Shown here piece after piece: positions 23,793-36,528 of a DNA stretch of 64,000 nt; position 1 is the first letter of the stretch; each line of letters opens with the position of its first letter. The position numbers and the translations under genes were made by a program. Below the pieces are notes generated by a model that was not told where the DNA came from, did no database searches, and worked only from the letters and a program-made list of their open reading frames with translations. The stretch lies in assembly GCA_026874595.1 (NCBI GenBank), contig CM049316.1, positions 69,675,676 to 69,739,675 of the forward strand. Reading direction: 5' to 3'. The stretch comes from Sipunculus nudus (taxonomy: Eukaryota; Annelida; Sipuncula; Golfingiida; Sipunculidae).

Positions 23793-26446
23793 TTTTTAGC
23801 TCAGCTGACTATAAGTCATCTGAGCTATAGTCGTGGTCCATTGTCCGTCGTCCGTCCGTCTGTCCGTCTGTCTGTCCGTCGTGCCGTCCGTCCGTCCGTC
23901 CGTCCGTAGATGTGGCACGTTTTGAAACCGTAAGACCTAGGAATCCAAAATTCGGCATAATGCTAGATGTCCCCAAGATCTCCTACCAAGCCGAAAACTG
24001 GGTCTTTTCGACTTCGTTCCTTTGAGAAATGAAGGAAAAACCTCAATTTTTTATTAAAAACCTATTTTCACACTTCAGGACTGCCTAATATCAAAACCAC
24101 TCATCTGTTTTTCCTCATATTTACCATAAATATTCCTCTATATAGTTCCTATGTACATTCAAGAAATTATTTCTGTATTATATAATTTAAAAAAGTTATG
24201 GACCAAAACATAATGCATTTTGTAAAAAATCAGGAAAGATATTTGATCACTTAACACAAAACATGTTAAAGCTATGGACCTTTTTTCCAGTAATATAACT
24301 CTAATTAATCAAAATAAAATTGTATACCCAAAATTAGATGAAAATCTTTTAAATTTTTTAAAATATTAATAAAAATAAAAAATTGGTACCTTAAATTTTG
24401 CCCAACTTTGACCATGGCACATTTTTTTCCTGTAAGCACTGTGGATTTAATATTCACAGCATGTTTTTATTAGCTTTTCAACTGTTAACAGCAAAAATTT
24501 GAAACCAGTTGATGAAAAACTGTAGATTTTATTCAAGTTTTCAAACACCATGTAACATATTGTTTACATTAAGCTAGTGTTATGCAGTTTGCAAGAGCTC
24601 AGCTCCCCAGCTTCAGCTCTTAGTTCCTTAAATTTGGCATACAGTTAGATGTCTCCAAAATCCCCTACCATGCCAAGAATTCGGTCACTAGGACTTAATA
24701 CCTTCAAGATATTAATGAAAAACTTCATTTTTCCATTAAAAACCCATTGTTACACTTCAAGACTGCCTAATATCAAAACCACTGATCTGACTTTAATCAT
24801 AAATAATATACATATTTTTCATTCTCTATGCACATGCCAGAATGATGTCAGTATTGCGTAATTGTTTTAAGTTATTGGCCCAAACATAATGCACTTTGTA
24901 AAAAATCAAGAAATATATTTACTCCCTTAACAAGGGGATTGCTGAAGCTAGAGATTTTTTTGTCAGGGATTTAACATTATTTTACAAGATTCAATTGAAT
25001 ACCCAAAAGTTATGAATTTTTCAAATTTTATAAGTTATTAGTATAAATGTAAAATTAGTAACTTAAATTTTGCCCAACTTTGACCATGGCACGTTTGTTT
25101 CCTGTGAGCACTGTTGATATAATAGTCATATCATGCACACATAAGGATTTCAGCTTTTAAGTTTAGAAAGCTGAAAGAAATTGGCCAAAAATTGTAGCTT
25201 TTATTAATGTTTTTATGAGACCCTGTCAGACTTTGGCTCTCTCCAGCCCCTCTTGAGTCACCTGTATGTTGACCTTGTTGAACTTTCAGCAAATTATGCA
25301 TGCTTGAGGCGAGGCATACAAGGGAATCCAGGCAGCTTATGGCCAACCACAGTTGATTCAGGTGTCCAACCCAACTCATCTAGTAGTTTTAACCAACAAC
25401 ATAACAATAAACAATAAATTAATAAATTTTTCATGGTTTTTAATTAAAAAAATTTAAGAAAAATAGAAAAGGAATTTGTTAGTTTATAATAACAGGAGAT
25501 TAACTTGCAGTTACTGATGATATAAGAATCTTGTATCGATGGATAGAATGTCACGTATTCCAAATAACACCATGCAGTCACCTATGGTATTTATCAGTTC
25601 AATTTTAATGATAAAGAAGTAAATCATATCATTCATTACTAATCATTAGGGATCATATGAAGGAAATTAATGATAGACAAATATGCAGTTGATAATATTA
25701 ATCTAGATTCCTACTGTGTCTAGTGTGTACATTGATGTGAAATTAGTCTAAATGATTTTATTACAGTTATTTTTTAATATAAATAAAAGCCATAAAACCA
25801 GGTACTTATGATCATTATTTAAATGTGTGAATTTTGTATATTCTGGATTCTCAACATCATTGTTTGGTGAAAACTGAATAAACACCAGACATGGTGCGAA
25901 TACTTTGTAATTGTATTTAAATACTAATATGATTATGTACTCCATTATAAAATTTCTTGCATAAAGAATGGGAATTCAGGTAAAAATGAAAGTATATGAA
26001 TACCAGTGCAAATACTTTCAAAATGTATTCATGAATGCATTCATGAATATATTTTTTAATATTATTTTATTAATCATTTCAGTTATATTTCATTTTAAAA
26101 AATCATATGATTCTCTTATTATTTTTAATAAAAATTATATTTGGGACAATATTTGTAATTTTTTTTAATTAATAGTTAAACCCTTATATTATATATTCTG
26201 CTTATAAGTTATATGGCCAAGTCAAAATCTGTGTGACAAAAGTACTCCATTTGTTAATGAAATAAATGAAATCAATCCTCTTCCCTGTCTCCAAAGGTAC
26301 TATCAAAATCATACATAAGCTAAACAACAACAACTCATAATACAGCTTATATTTATTACCACACAAAACCAGCATGTGCCTCATTTCTAAATAATATTTT
26401 TTTATCATATATAACAGCTGAGCGTTGTGACCCATAGGTCCCTTGT
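23793..26446 (+). mobile_element. Hel-A element, probably full length
   Basis: Starts ATTTTTAGCTCAGCTGAC. It ends ACAGCTGAGC, GTGACCCATAGGTC, CCTTGT near 26,446. The 5' end holds a TCCGTC-rich stretch. Bases 24,470-26,100 serve as the uninterrupted reference for three insertions in the paralogue at 26,447-36,528 (sites near 25,157, 25,773 and 25,818). There is no coding sequence; the ORFs at 24,649 and 25,131 lie in the repeat. Confidence 0.65.
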
Positions 26447-27234
26447 TTTTTAATATTAGCAAAAATAAAAAATTGGTACCTTAAATTTAGCCCAACTTTG
26501 ACCATTGCACGTTTTTGTATGTATTTGCATGTATTTGTTAGCATATCATCTGTTTACACCAAAAATTTGAAACCAGTTGATCAAACACTAGATTTGATTC
26601 AAGTTTTCAAGCACCATGTCACTGTTGTTTACATCAAGCTAGTGTTATGCAGTTTGCTAGAGCTCAGCTCCCCAGCTTCAGCTGTCCATTCGTAAAATTT
26701 GGCATACAGTTAGATATCTCCAAAATCCCCTACCATGCCAAGAATTTGGTCACTAGGACTTAATTCCTTCAAGATATCAAGGAAAAACTTCATTTTTCCA
26801 TTAAAAACCCATTGTTATACTTCAAGACTGCCTAATATCAACACCACTGTTTTGACTTTGATTATATATAAAATACATATTTTTCTATATATTCGCTATG
26901 CACATGCCAGAAATGATGATTTATGCCAGAAGTAATTGATTTAAGTTATGGGCTCAAACATAATGCACTTTGTAAAAAATCAAGAAATATATTTACTCCC
27001 TTAACAAGAGGATTGCTGAAGCTAGAGATTTTTTGTCAGGGATGGAACATTATTTAATCAAGATTCAATTGAATACCCAAAATTAGTTCTGATTTTTTCA
27101 AATTTTATAAGTTATTAGTATAAATATAAAATTAGTACCTTAAATTATACCCAACTTTAACCATGGCTAGTTTGTTTCCTGTGAGGACTGTTGATATAAT
27201 TTTCATATCATGCACAAATAAGGATTTCAACTTT
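26447..27234 (+). mobile_element. Hel-A paralogue segment 1 (left of the Hel-B insertion)
   Basis: Matches 24,360-25,156 (shared 'gaaaccagttgat', 'gagctcagctccccagcttcagct', 'cactaggactta' blocks). It is split by insertions; the continuation is 32,880-33,504, then 34,868-34,912, then 36,224-36,528. Confidence 0.65.
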
Positions 27235-30200
27235 TTAGCGAACCTGTGAGCTTATGCGATGGTGCGGCGTCGTACGTTGTGCGTGGTGTGTCGTACGTCG
27301 TGCGTTTGTCTATACGTTAACCATAGCTATCTCAAAAACGGCAGGAGCTAGCATCACCTAAGTTTTTGCAAATAATCAGTCATCCAAAAAACTATATTGG
27401 ATTTTGTTTATTTTTTTTTTCTTACTGCATTTTCTTAGATTTTATAGGGAAAAGCTAAAAAAGCTTTAAAAATCTTCTTCTCCGAAACTGTCCAGCCAAA
27501 TTGTCCTATATTTAAGAGAAATGATCCCTGGAACAATCTCTCTCAAGTTTGTTCCAATGGTTCCAGTTGGGAGACTTTTGGCCGAGTTGCAGGAGATTGA
27601 ACTTTGTTAAATGTGCAAAAAAGCATATTAAAATTTAAATCTCAGAAACGGCTAAAGCTATCATCACCAAATATTATGCCAATGTTGGTCACATGAGTCA
27701 TATCTGAAATTGAGGTATTGGTGGCACCACCTGCATCGGCCTTTTTTGTACGGGGGTCATCAGTGCCTGTATCATACTGACTGCTACAAAAAACTTTTTC
27801 TCTGAAACCATATGGCCAAATTGTTTAATATCGCACAGAAATGATCTTAGGGTAGTGCTTTCTGAAATTTGTTCAAATGGTCTAAGTTCATTGACTTTTG
27901 GCTGAGTTATGGGAAGCTGAATTTAGTGATATGCTGTAACAGCCCATTTTAATTGGTTTTGGTTCAGTGCTTTTTGGCTGAGTTACGGGAAGCTGAACTT
28001 AGCCAGTTTGCTGTATCTTCCTATATGAGTTATAAACCTGCGAAAGGTTTTTCGACTGATGCCACTGAAGCCAGTTTGTTAAATATTTTACAAGAATAAT
28101 CCCTACAATAATTCTTATAATAATTGTCATTAATGGTTCCACATGAATGATTTTTGGCTGAATTATGGAGATTGAGTTGAGTCATTTTACCTTATATGTT
28201 AGCTGTGTGATGCTGTTACATCTAGCCTGGCACCAGTTTATCAGCATCTATTACATCATGCCACTAGACATTTAGATTTCAGGTTTTCTTTGGTTAATAT
28301 TGACAAGAAAGTTTTTTTAAAAGCTTTTAAAAAATTTGAATTTATGATTTAAGTTATTCATCATACCGGGCAATGTTACTATCATGGATATCCAGCTCTC
28401 TGTGGCTATATAAAAACAACTGTACATGGATTATAAATTATTGGTATCCCTACTCAACTTAATTCAAGAATTTGCCATCAATGAGATATATCTGTATTTT
28501 AATTTTACATTCAGTATGCATCCGTAATAATTTTTCATATATTCCTGATTTCTTTTTTATAAAAAGTCAGCTGAAAAGCATTTTGTATTGGGAAAAAAAA
28601 TTTCAAAGTTATTTCAAGTAGGGACCACTTTGTGTACAAATGGCAGCACTTGGTTTACCATTGGCAGAATTCCAGTGCCTTGATGTTGGCCATTAGCCAA
28701 GATGATGTCAGCTCTATAAACAGTTTTGGCACAGTGCCAGGATTGGAAGAAGTGCAGGCACTTATAGGTCAAAAGTTCACGCAGTGCAGTAGCTGCATTC
28801 TATTTATAGCTTTGGCAGACTGCTCACTGCATCATATTTGGCACCAGAGTTCAGCCTGGATCTATTTATAGCTTTGGCAGACTGCCAACTGTGTCAGATT
28901 ATGCAACAGGTCAAGAGTTCACTCAGTGCAACCAGGTACAGGTCAAAAGTTCACTCAGTCTAGCCAGGTGCAGGTCAAGAGTTCACTTAGTGCAGTAGCT
29001 TGCGGCAGCAATTTGTCACAGGTCACTCGGGGGCAACTGCCTTACTCACCTAAGCCTTGTCAGCCCAGTGCATCAAACTCTGGGGAAGTTTGATGTATTG
29101 GACTGATATTTTGACCTGTCTGTGCGTCTTTGATGGTATTTTCATTTACAAGACAGGTGGTGCCACCTACATTGACTTTTGCAGTGTATGCGCCTGCTTA
29201 TTTCTGCAGAGGAATTTGATACATCAGCCTAAAATTGGGCATGTTTATACATATCGGGTAGCTTTATAGTGTACAAGACTGGTGGCGCCACCTACAATAA
29301 TTTTTAAACAGTGTATGTCCCTGCTTATTTCATAGGAGGGGTTTGACATATCAGTCTGACATTTGGCATATGTATATATCTCTTCGTTGTATACAAGACT
29401 GGTGGTACCAGCTACAATCATTGTATCTGCCAAAACAGAGTTTTGCGGATACTATCTTTTCAGTCAGACACCGACGCTGCCGCCATCGCCGCATAGGTTT
29501 CCGGAGAACTCCTCCATAACCACTGGGCAGAATATTTTAAAATTCGGAATTATGATCGGTCACATGTGAACTGCTGCGCCCTCATTTTTGGTTGACCTCT
29601 GACCTTACCCAGCGTCCATTTGTGTGTCTGTTTCCACACATAAACCCACATATCTCAGGAACCGTTTGATAAGGCTAAAGAGTTTGCACAAATGTAGCCC
29701 TTGAAAAGCTTAATAACATATACTAAAAATGGTGGCGCCACCCGCAACAATTTTTGCACAGCATCCGTCTGTTTGTTTGCTGTGGGATAAAATCACTCAT
29801 ATCTCGGCAGTGGTTTCACATATATGCCTAAAATTTTGCACGTTTATACATCTTGGATAGCTTTCTGGATTTTGTGGAAGGTGGCGCCACCTACATTTAT
29901 GTATACGCTGCAGACATTCAGGCTAAAATCTCAGGACTGGTTTGACTTTTCCCCTGAAATTTTGCATGTGTATTGATCTCACATATCTCTTAATCATACA
30001 CTAAATTGGTGGCGCCACCTGCCACCATTTTTGCACAGCGTCCATCTGTTCATCTGCCTTGGGATATAAACACTCATACCTCTGCATTGGTTAGACTTAT
30101 CCAACTGAAATTTTGCATGTGTATACATTCTGGACAGCTTTTTTGATTTTATGACAGGTGGCGCCACCTACATTCACTTTTAACCTGCAGACATTCAAGC

Positions 30201-32879
30201 TCATATCTTGGGAACTGTTTGACCAGTTGGGCCAAAATTTTGCATGTGTATAGATCTCACATAGCTCTTTATCACAAGCAAAACTGGTGATGCCACCTGC
30301 AACCATTTTTGCACAGTGTCCATCTGTTCTTCTGCCTTGGGATAAAATCACTCCTATCTCGGCAGTGGTTTTACTTATTGACCTGAAATCTTGCAGGTTT
30401 ATACATCCTTGACTGCTCTCTTGTTTTATGACAAGTGGTGCCACCTACATTCAAATTTACGCTGCAGACATTTAAGCTCATATCTCAGGAACCATTTTAC
30501 CAATTGGGCAAAATTTTTCAATGTGTATAGATCTCACATAGCTCTTATCATACCCAAAACTGGTGGTGCCACCTGCAACCATTTTTGCACAGCGTCCATA
30601 TGTTCACCTGCTTGGGATAAAAACACTCATATCTCCGCAGTAGTTTGGCTTATCCACCTGACATTTTGCAGGTTTATACATCCTTGACAGCTTTCTTGAT
30701 TTTATGACAGGTGGCGCCACCTACATTCAAATTTATGCTGCAGACATCCAAGCTCATATCTCAGGAACCATTTGACCGATTGGGCAAAAATTTTGCATGT
30801 GTATAGATCTCACATAGCTCTTTTTATACACAAAACTGGTGGCGCCACCTGCAATTATTTTTTGCACAGCGTCCGTCTGTTGTTTGCCGTGGGATAAAAT
30901 CACTCATATCTCGGCAGTGGTTTCACATAAATGCCTAAAATTTTGCAGGTGTATACATCTTGGATAGCTTTCTGGATTTTGTGGCAGGTGGGGCCACCTA
31001 CATTTATGTATACGCTGCAGACATTCAGGCTTATATCTCAGGACTGGTTTGACATATTCCCCTGAAATTTTGCATGTGTATAGATCTCACATATCTCTTA
31101 ATCATACACAAAATTTGTGGCCCCACCTGCCACCATTTTTGCACAGCATCTGTCTGTTCATCTGCCTTGGGATAAAAACACTCATACCTCTGCATTGGTT
31201 GGACTTATCCCCCTGAAATTTGGCATGTGTATAGATCTCACATATCTCCGAATCATACACAAATTGGTGGCCCCACCTGCCACCATTTTTGCACAGCGTC
31301 TGTCTGTTCATCTGCCTTGGGATAAAAACACATACCTCTGCATTGGTTTGACTTATCCAACTGAAATTTTACAGGTTTATACATCCTTGACAGCTCCCTT
31401 GTTTTATGACAGGTGGCGCAACCTACATTCAAATATATGCTGCAGACATCCAAGCTCATATCTCAGAAACCCTTTTACCAATTTGGCAAAAATTTTACAT
31501 GTGTATAGATCTCACATAGCTCTTTATCATACCCAAAACTGGTGGTGCCATCTGCATCCATTTTTGCACAGTGTCCATCTGTTCATCTGCCTTGGGATAA
31601 AAACTCTCATATCTCCGCAGTGGTTTGACTTATCATCCTGATTTTTTGCAGGTTTATACATCCTTGACAGCTATCTTGATTTTATGACAGGTGGCGCCAT
31701 CTTCATTCAAATTTATGCTGCAGACATCCAAGCTTATATCTTAGGAACCAATTGACCGATTGGGCAAAAATTTTGCATGTTAATAGATCTCACATAGATC
31801 TTTATCATACACAAAACTGGTGGCGCCACCTGCAATTATTTTTGCACAGCGTCCGTCTGTTTGTTTGCCGTGGGATAAAATCACTCATATCTCGGCAGTG
31901 GTTTCACATATCAGCCTAAAATTTTACAGGTTTATACATCTTGGATAGCTTTCTGGATTTTGTGGCAGGTGGCGCCACCTACATTTATATATAAGCTGCA
32001 GACATTCAGGCTTATATCTCGGGACTGGTTTGACATATCCCCCTGAAATTTTGCATGTGTATAGATCTCATATAGCTCTTAATCATATACAGAATTGGTG
32101 GTGCCACCTGCCACCATTTTTGCACAGCCTCCGTCTGTTTGTCTGCAGTGGGCTAAAATCACTCATATCTCAGTAGTAGTGTGACTTATCTGTCTAAAAT
32201 TTTGCTTGTTTATACGTCTTGGATAGCAATCTCGATTTTGTGGCAGGTGGCGCCACATATATTTATGTATATGCTGCAGACATTCAGGCTCATATATCAG
32301 GACTCGTTTGACATATCCCCCTGAAATTTTGCATGGGTATAGATCTCACATATCTCTTAATCATACACAAAATTGGTGGTGCCACCTGCCACCATTTTTG
32401 CACAGCATCCGTCTGTTTGTCTGCCGTGGGCTAAAATCACTCATATCTCAATAGTTGTTTGACTTATCTGCCTAAAATTTTGCATGTTTATACATCTTGG
32501 ACAGCTTTTTGGATTTTGTGGTAGGTGGTGCAACCTACATACACATTTCGGCTGCAGACGTCAAGGCTATTATGCAACACACCCCACTCTATTTCCCCTT
32601 GCCACTCAATCCATGCCTCACTTCACCTTTCCCACTCTGATTTTGGCAGATACACGTAGTCGCTTGTTGACTACCCATATTCTAGTTTTTGTGATGTGTG
32701 CACCCATGCCAGAATTGCAGCAGTGATGTTTGTTTAATTGTTTCTTGTTCTAAGTGTTTAGTACATGCATTGTTCATATACATGTTACACATGATCTTGA
32801 AAAGTAATGGTCCAGCATTGAAGCATTATACATGGTGTTAACTCATTGCACAGGTTCGCATTAGGCCTGTAGGCCTTGT
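27235..32879 (+). mobile_element. Hel-B element with nested Hel-C
   Basis: Starts TTAGCGAACCTGTGAGC and ends CACAGGTTCGC, AGGCCTGTAGGCCT, CTTGT. The flanks (GGATTTCAACTTT on the left, AATTTAGAAAGCTG on the right) are contiguous in the paralogue at about 25,145-25,170. This gives exact boundaries within a T run and shows no target duplication. The element is itself interrupted by Hel-C at 29,422-32,686. It has no transposase ORF, so it is non-autonomous. Confidence 0.8.
29422..32686 (+). mobile_element. Hel-C element, 3.3 kb, with ~280-bp array
   Basis: Starts TGTATCTGCCAAAACAGAG. Near the 3' end is TTTTGGCAGATA, the reverse complement of the start, then hairpin GTAGTC-7 nt-GACTAC (32,656-32,674), a 7-nt spacer and CTAGT. 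The flanks ACAATCAT and TTTTGTGATGTG are contiguous at about 8,044-8,065 in the other Hel-B copy, proving a clean insertion without target duplication. About ten tandem units of ~278 bp fill the interior, one of them half length. Long ORFs such as 31,117-31,641 are repeat read-through. Confidence 0.85.
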
Positions 32880-33504
32880 TAATTTAGAAAGCTGAAAGGA
32901 ATTGGCCAAAAATTGTAGCTTTTATTAATGTTTTTATGAAACCATGTCAGACCCAGGCTCTCCCCAGCCCCTCTTCAGTCACATGTATGTTGACCTTGTT
33001 GACCTTTCAGCAAATTTGGCACGCTTGAGGCGTGGCATACACTGGGGCAGCCAGGCAGCTTATGGCCAGCCACAGTTGATCCAGGTGTCCAACCCAACTC
33101 ATCTAGTAGTTGGTTTGCCTAACAAAATAACAATAAACAATAAATAAATAAATTTTTATTGGTCTTTAATAACAAATTAAAGAAAAATTAATAGAAAAGG
33201 AATTTTTAGTTGATGAGTAACAGGAAATTAACTTGCAGTTACTGATGATGTAAGAATCTTGTATGGATGGATAGAATGCCACATATTCCAAATAACACCA
33301 TGCAGTCACCTATGGTATTTTTCACTTTAATTTTAACGATAAAAAAAATTAAATAATATTATTTATTAGTATTCATTAGGACTCATATGTAGGAAATTAA
33401 TGATAGACAAAGATGCAGTTGATAATATTAATCTAGATTTCTACTGTGTCTAGTGTGTAGATTGATATGAAAGTAGTCCAAAGTGAATATATTACATTTA
33501 TTTT
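32880..33504 (+). mobile_element. Hel-A paralogue segment 2
   Basis: Matches 25,158-25,773: 'aaagctgaaag', 'ccaaaaattgtagcttttattaatg', 'catctagtag', 'tgatagacaaa'. It lies between the Hel-B and Hel-D insertions. Confidence 0.65.
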
Positions 33505-34867
33505 TTATGCCCCCGCCACAAAGTGGCCGGGGCATATAGTTTTACCCATGTCCGTCATTCCGTCCTTCCGTCATTCCAAAATCAAACAGTTGTACTGACT
33601 TTTTTTCGCAATGCCTGCAGATATTGACCTGATTTTTGGTGTGTGGGCAGATATAGACCAGTTACAGATCGAGTAAGCGTTTCGTCCCGGTTGACCAATT
33701 TTTGACCATTTTACGGCTCCTAAACTTAGAAAATTTCATGAAAAATAGAAATTTCATGACAAATACACATGTATGGACTTTTTTTCGCAATGCCTGCAAA
33801 TATTGGCCTGATTTTTGGTGTGTAGGCAGATAATGACCAGTTACAGATGGAGTTAGCGTTTCGTCCCGGTTGACCAATTTTTGACCATTTTACGGCTCCT
33901 GAACATAGAAAATTTCATGAAAAATATGAAATTTCATGACAAATACACATGTACGGACTTTTTTTCGCAATGCCTACAACTATTGGCCTGATTTTTGGTG
34001 TGTAGGCAGATATTGACCAGTTACAGATCGAGTTCACGTTTCGTCCCAGTTGACCTACTTTTCATTGTTTTACAGCTCCTGAACATAGAAAATTTCATGT
34101 AAAATATAAATTTTCATGACAAATACACTTGTACAGACTTTTCTTCGCATTACCTGCAGATATTGGCCTGATTTTTGGTGTGTAGGCAGATAATGACCAG
34201 TTACAGATCGAGTTCTTGTTTTGTCCCAGTTGACCTACTTTTGACCATTTGACGGTGCTCTAACATAGAAAATTTCATAAAAAAGTGCACATGTATGGAC
34301 TTTTTTCGCAGTGCATGCTGATAAGGGGCCTGATTTTTGGTGTGTAGGCAGATAATGACCAGTTGTAGATCGAGTTCTTGTTTTGTCCTAGTTGACCTAC
34401 TTTTGACCATTTGACTGCTCCTGAACATAGAAAGTTTCATGAAAAATAGAAATTTTCATAACAAATGCATATGTACTGACTTTTTTTTCTCAATGCCTGC
34501 AGATACCACCCTCATTTTTTATGTGTGGGCAGATAATGACAGTTACAGATCGAGTTTGCGTTTCGTCTCAGTTGACCTACTTTTGATTGTTTTACAGCTC
34601 CTAAACAACAAAAAATTTCATGAAAGACAGAAATTTTTATGGAAAATGCACATGTATGGACTTTTTTTCACAATGCCTGCATATACTGGCATGATTTTTG
34701 GTGTGTTGCTTGATAATGACCCGTTACAGATCGAGTTTGCATTTTGCCCTTGTTGACCTACTTTTGACCATACGACATCTCCTGAACTTAAAAAATTTTT
34801 CAAAATTTTACAAATGTTTCTAATTTGCCCCAGGTGGGGGTATTTGTGTCGTTCCGACACATCTAGT
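33505..34867 (+). mobile_element. Hel-D element with ~180-bp tandem units
   Basis: Starts TTATGCCCCCGCCACAAAG and ends with hairpin GTGTCG-TTC-CGACAC (34,846-34,860) then ATCTAGT. A subterminal inverted repeat pairs ATGCCCCCGCC with GGTGGGGGTAT here, and with the perfect GGCGGGGGCAT in the copy at 38,773-39,625. Six or seven units carry 'gcctgatttttggtgtgtaggcag', 'ccagttacagatcgagtt' and 'gttgacctacttttgacc'. The empty site is at about 25,773 in the paralogue. The antisense and sense ORFs inside are repeat read-through. Confidence 0.8.
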
Positions 34868-34912
34868 TTAATATAAATAAAAGCCATAAAACCAGGAACT
34901 TATGATCATTAT
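34868..34912 (+). mobile_element. Hel-A paralogue segment 3
   Basis: A 45-bp piece (AATATAAATAAAAGCCATAA...) matching 25,775-25,818, trapped between two insertions. Confidence 0.7.
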
Positions 34913-36223
34913 TGTATCGCAAGACATAGTCTGGAGATACTATGGTTTAGGCATGGTCGCACCGCCGCCGCCGCCGCCGCTGCCGTCGCCGCAGAGATTT
35001 CTTTTGGACACAATAACTCAAAAAATATTTCATGGATCTTTACCAAACTTGGTATATGTATAGATATGGGTGAGAGGACGAAGCCTATTCAAAATGAGGT
35101 CATGACCTCAACTAGGAGAGTGACCTTGACCTTGAATAGGTTCAATTTTGGGGAAAATCACACAAATTCTTAAATATCTCAAGAAAGCTTGCATGGATTG
35201 ATCCCAAAATCAAGTTGATCGAAGATCATGGATAGGGTTGTCATGTTCCAGAAACTGGTGGCGCCACCTATTATTCTTTACTTGTTTTAATGCCGTTTAA
35301 TATCCCCAATATTGCTACTTGACAGTACTGTGAGCATTATAAGTCAAAAACTAATGGACAGATTTCTTTCATATTATGCAAATACATAGATATGGGTTAT
35401 GGATTGATGTTTATTTAAATTGGGGTCATGACCTTTCCTATGAGAGTGGCCTTGACCTTGAATATTGCCATATATGGTAAAATCACACAAAATCATTAAT
35501 TTCTCAATAAGGAATGCATGCATTGGTCCAAAAATCAATTTGACTGAAGATCTTGGATAGTAATGTCTTGTACCGGAAACAGGTGGCGCCACCTGTTATT
35601 CTTTTACTTGTTTTCGTGCCGTTTAATAGCCCATCATTGCCACTTAACAGTACATTTATAACCTGTGAGCATTATAAGTCAAAAACTAATGGACAGATTT
35701 CTTTCATATAATGCATATACATAGACATGGGTTATGGGATGATGTATATATAAATTGGGGTCATGACCTTTCCTATTAGAGTGGCCTTGACCTTGAATAT
35801 TGCCATATATGGTGAAAATCACACAAAATCATTAATTTCTCAATAAGGGATGCATTGATTGGTCCAAAAATCAACTTGAACGAAGATCTTGGATAGTGTT
35901 GTCATGTACGGGAAACAGGTGGTGCCACCTGTTATTCTTTTACTTGTTTTCATGCCGTTTAATACCCCATCATTGCCACTTAACAGTATTGTGAGCATTA
36001 TAAGTCAAAAACTAATGGACAGATTTCTTGCATATACATAGACATGGGTTAGGGGATGATGTATATTGAAATTTGGATCATGACCTTTTCTATGAGAATG
36101 ACCTTTTCTATGAGTGTGGTCTGATATTAATTGTTGCTGAAGATGGGGGGCCTATTCTTAAAGGGGGGGGGGATTAATTGTCTGGGGATACTATGGCACC
36201 TGCGGTGCCAAGAAATATCTAGT
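34913..36223 (+). mobile_element. Hel-C-like element with ~350-bp tandem units
   Basis: Starts TGTATCGCAAGACATAG and ends with hairpin GGCACC-TGC-GGTGCC (36,195-36,209), a 9-nt spacer and CTAGT. The motif GATACTATGG occurs at both ends. A (CCG)n stretch lies at about 34,961-34,993. Three units carry 'gagcattataagtcaaaaac', 'tgaccttgaccttgaa' and a GGTGGCGCCACC palindrome. The flanks GATCATTAT and TTAAAT are contiguous at about 25,811-25,822, giving an empty site. Confidence 0.8.
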
Positions 36224-36528
36224 TTAAATTTGTGAATTTTGCATATTCTGGATTCTCAACATCATTGTTAGGCTTAAACTGAATGAATACCAGACATGAA
36301 GGGAATACTTTGCAAATGTTTTGAATAAGAATATGAATATGTATTCCATTATAAAATTTCTTGCATAAGAATGGGAATTCAGGTAAAAATGATAGTATTT
36401 GAATACCAGTAAAAACTTTCAAAGTGTATTCATGAATGCATTCATGAATATATTCTATATTATTATTTTAATAATCAATTCAGTTACACTTTATTAAAAA
36501 ATCATATGATTCTCATTATTTTTAATAA
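36224..36528 (+). mobile_element. Hel-A paralogue segment 4
   Basis: Matches 25,819-26,130 ('attctggattctcaacatcattg', 'cttgcataa.aatgggaattcagg'). It stops at an inverted Hel-A insertion. Confidence 0.65.

Noticed and set aside
25131..25379. 82-codon minus-strand ORF and the related plus ORF at 32,944-33,147
   Set aside because: Both are in paralogous Hel-A segments, read on opposite strands, with no shared protein conservation.
31117..31641. 174-codon ORF and its antisense partners
   Set aside because: It spans two ~278-bp repeat units inside a Hel-C element; paralogous units have stops. No domain.
29422..32686. Regularly spaced repeats resembling a CRISPR array
   Set aside because: Units are ~278 bp and diverged, with no short identical repeat/unique spacer pattern. 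The setting is a eukaryotic transposon.
34913..36223. Canonical Helitron (5' TC, insertion between A and T)
   Set aside because: The empty sites allow A|T or T|T placement, but the 5' end would be TT or TG rather than TC. I therefore call these Helentron-like rather than canonical Helitrons.
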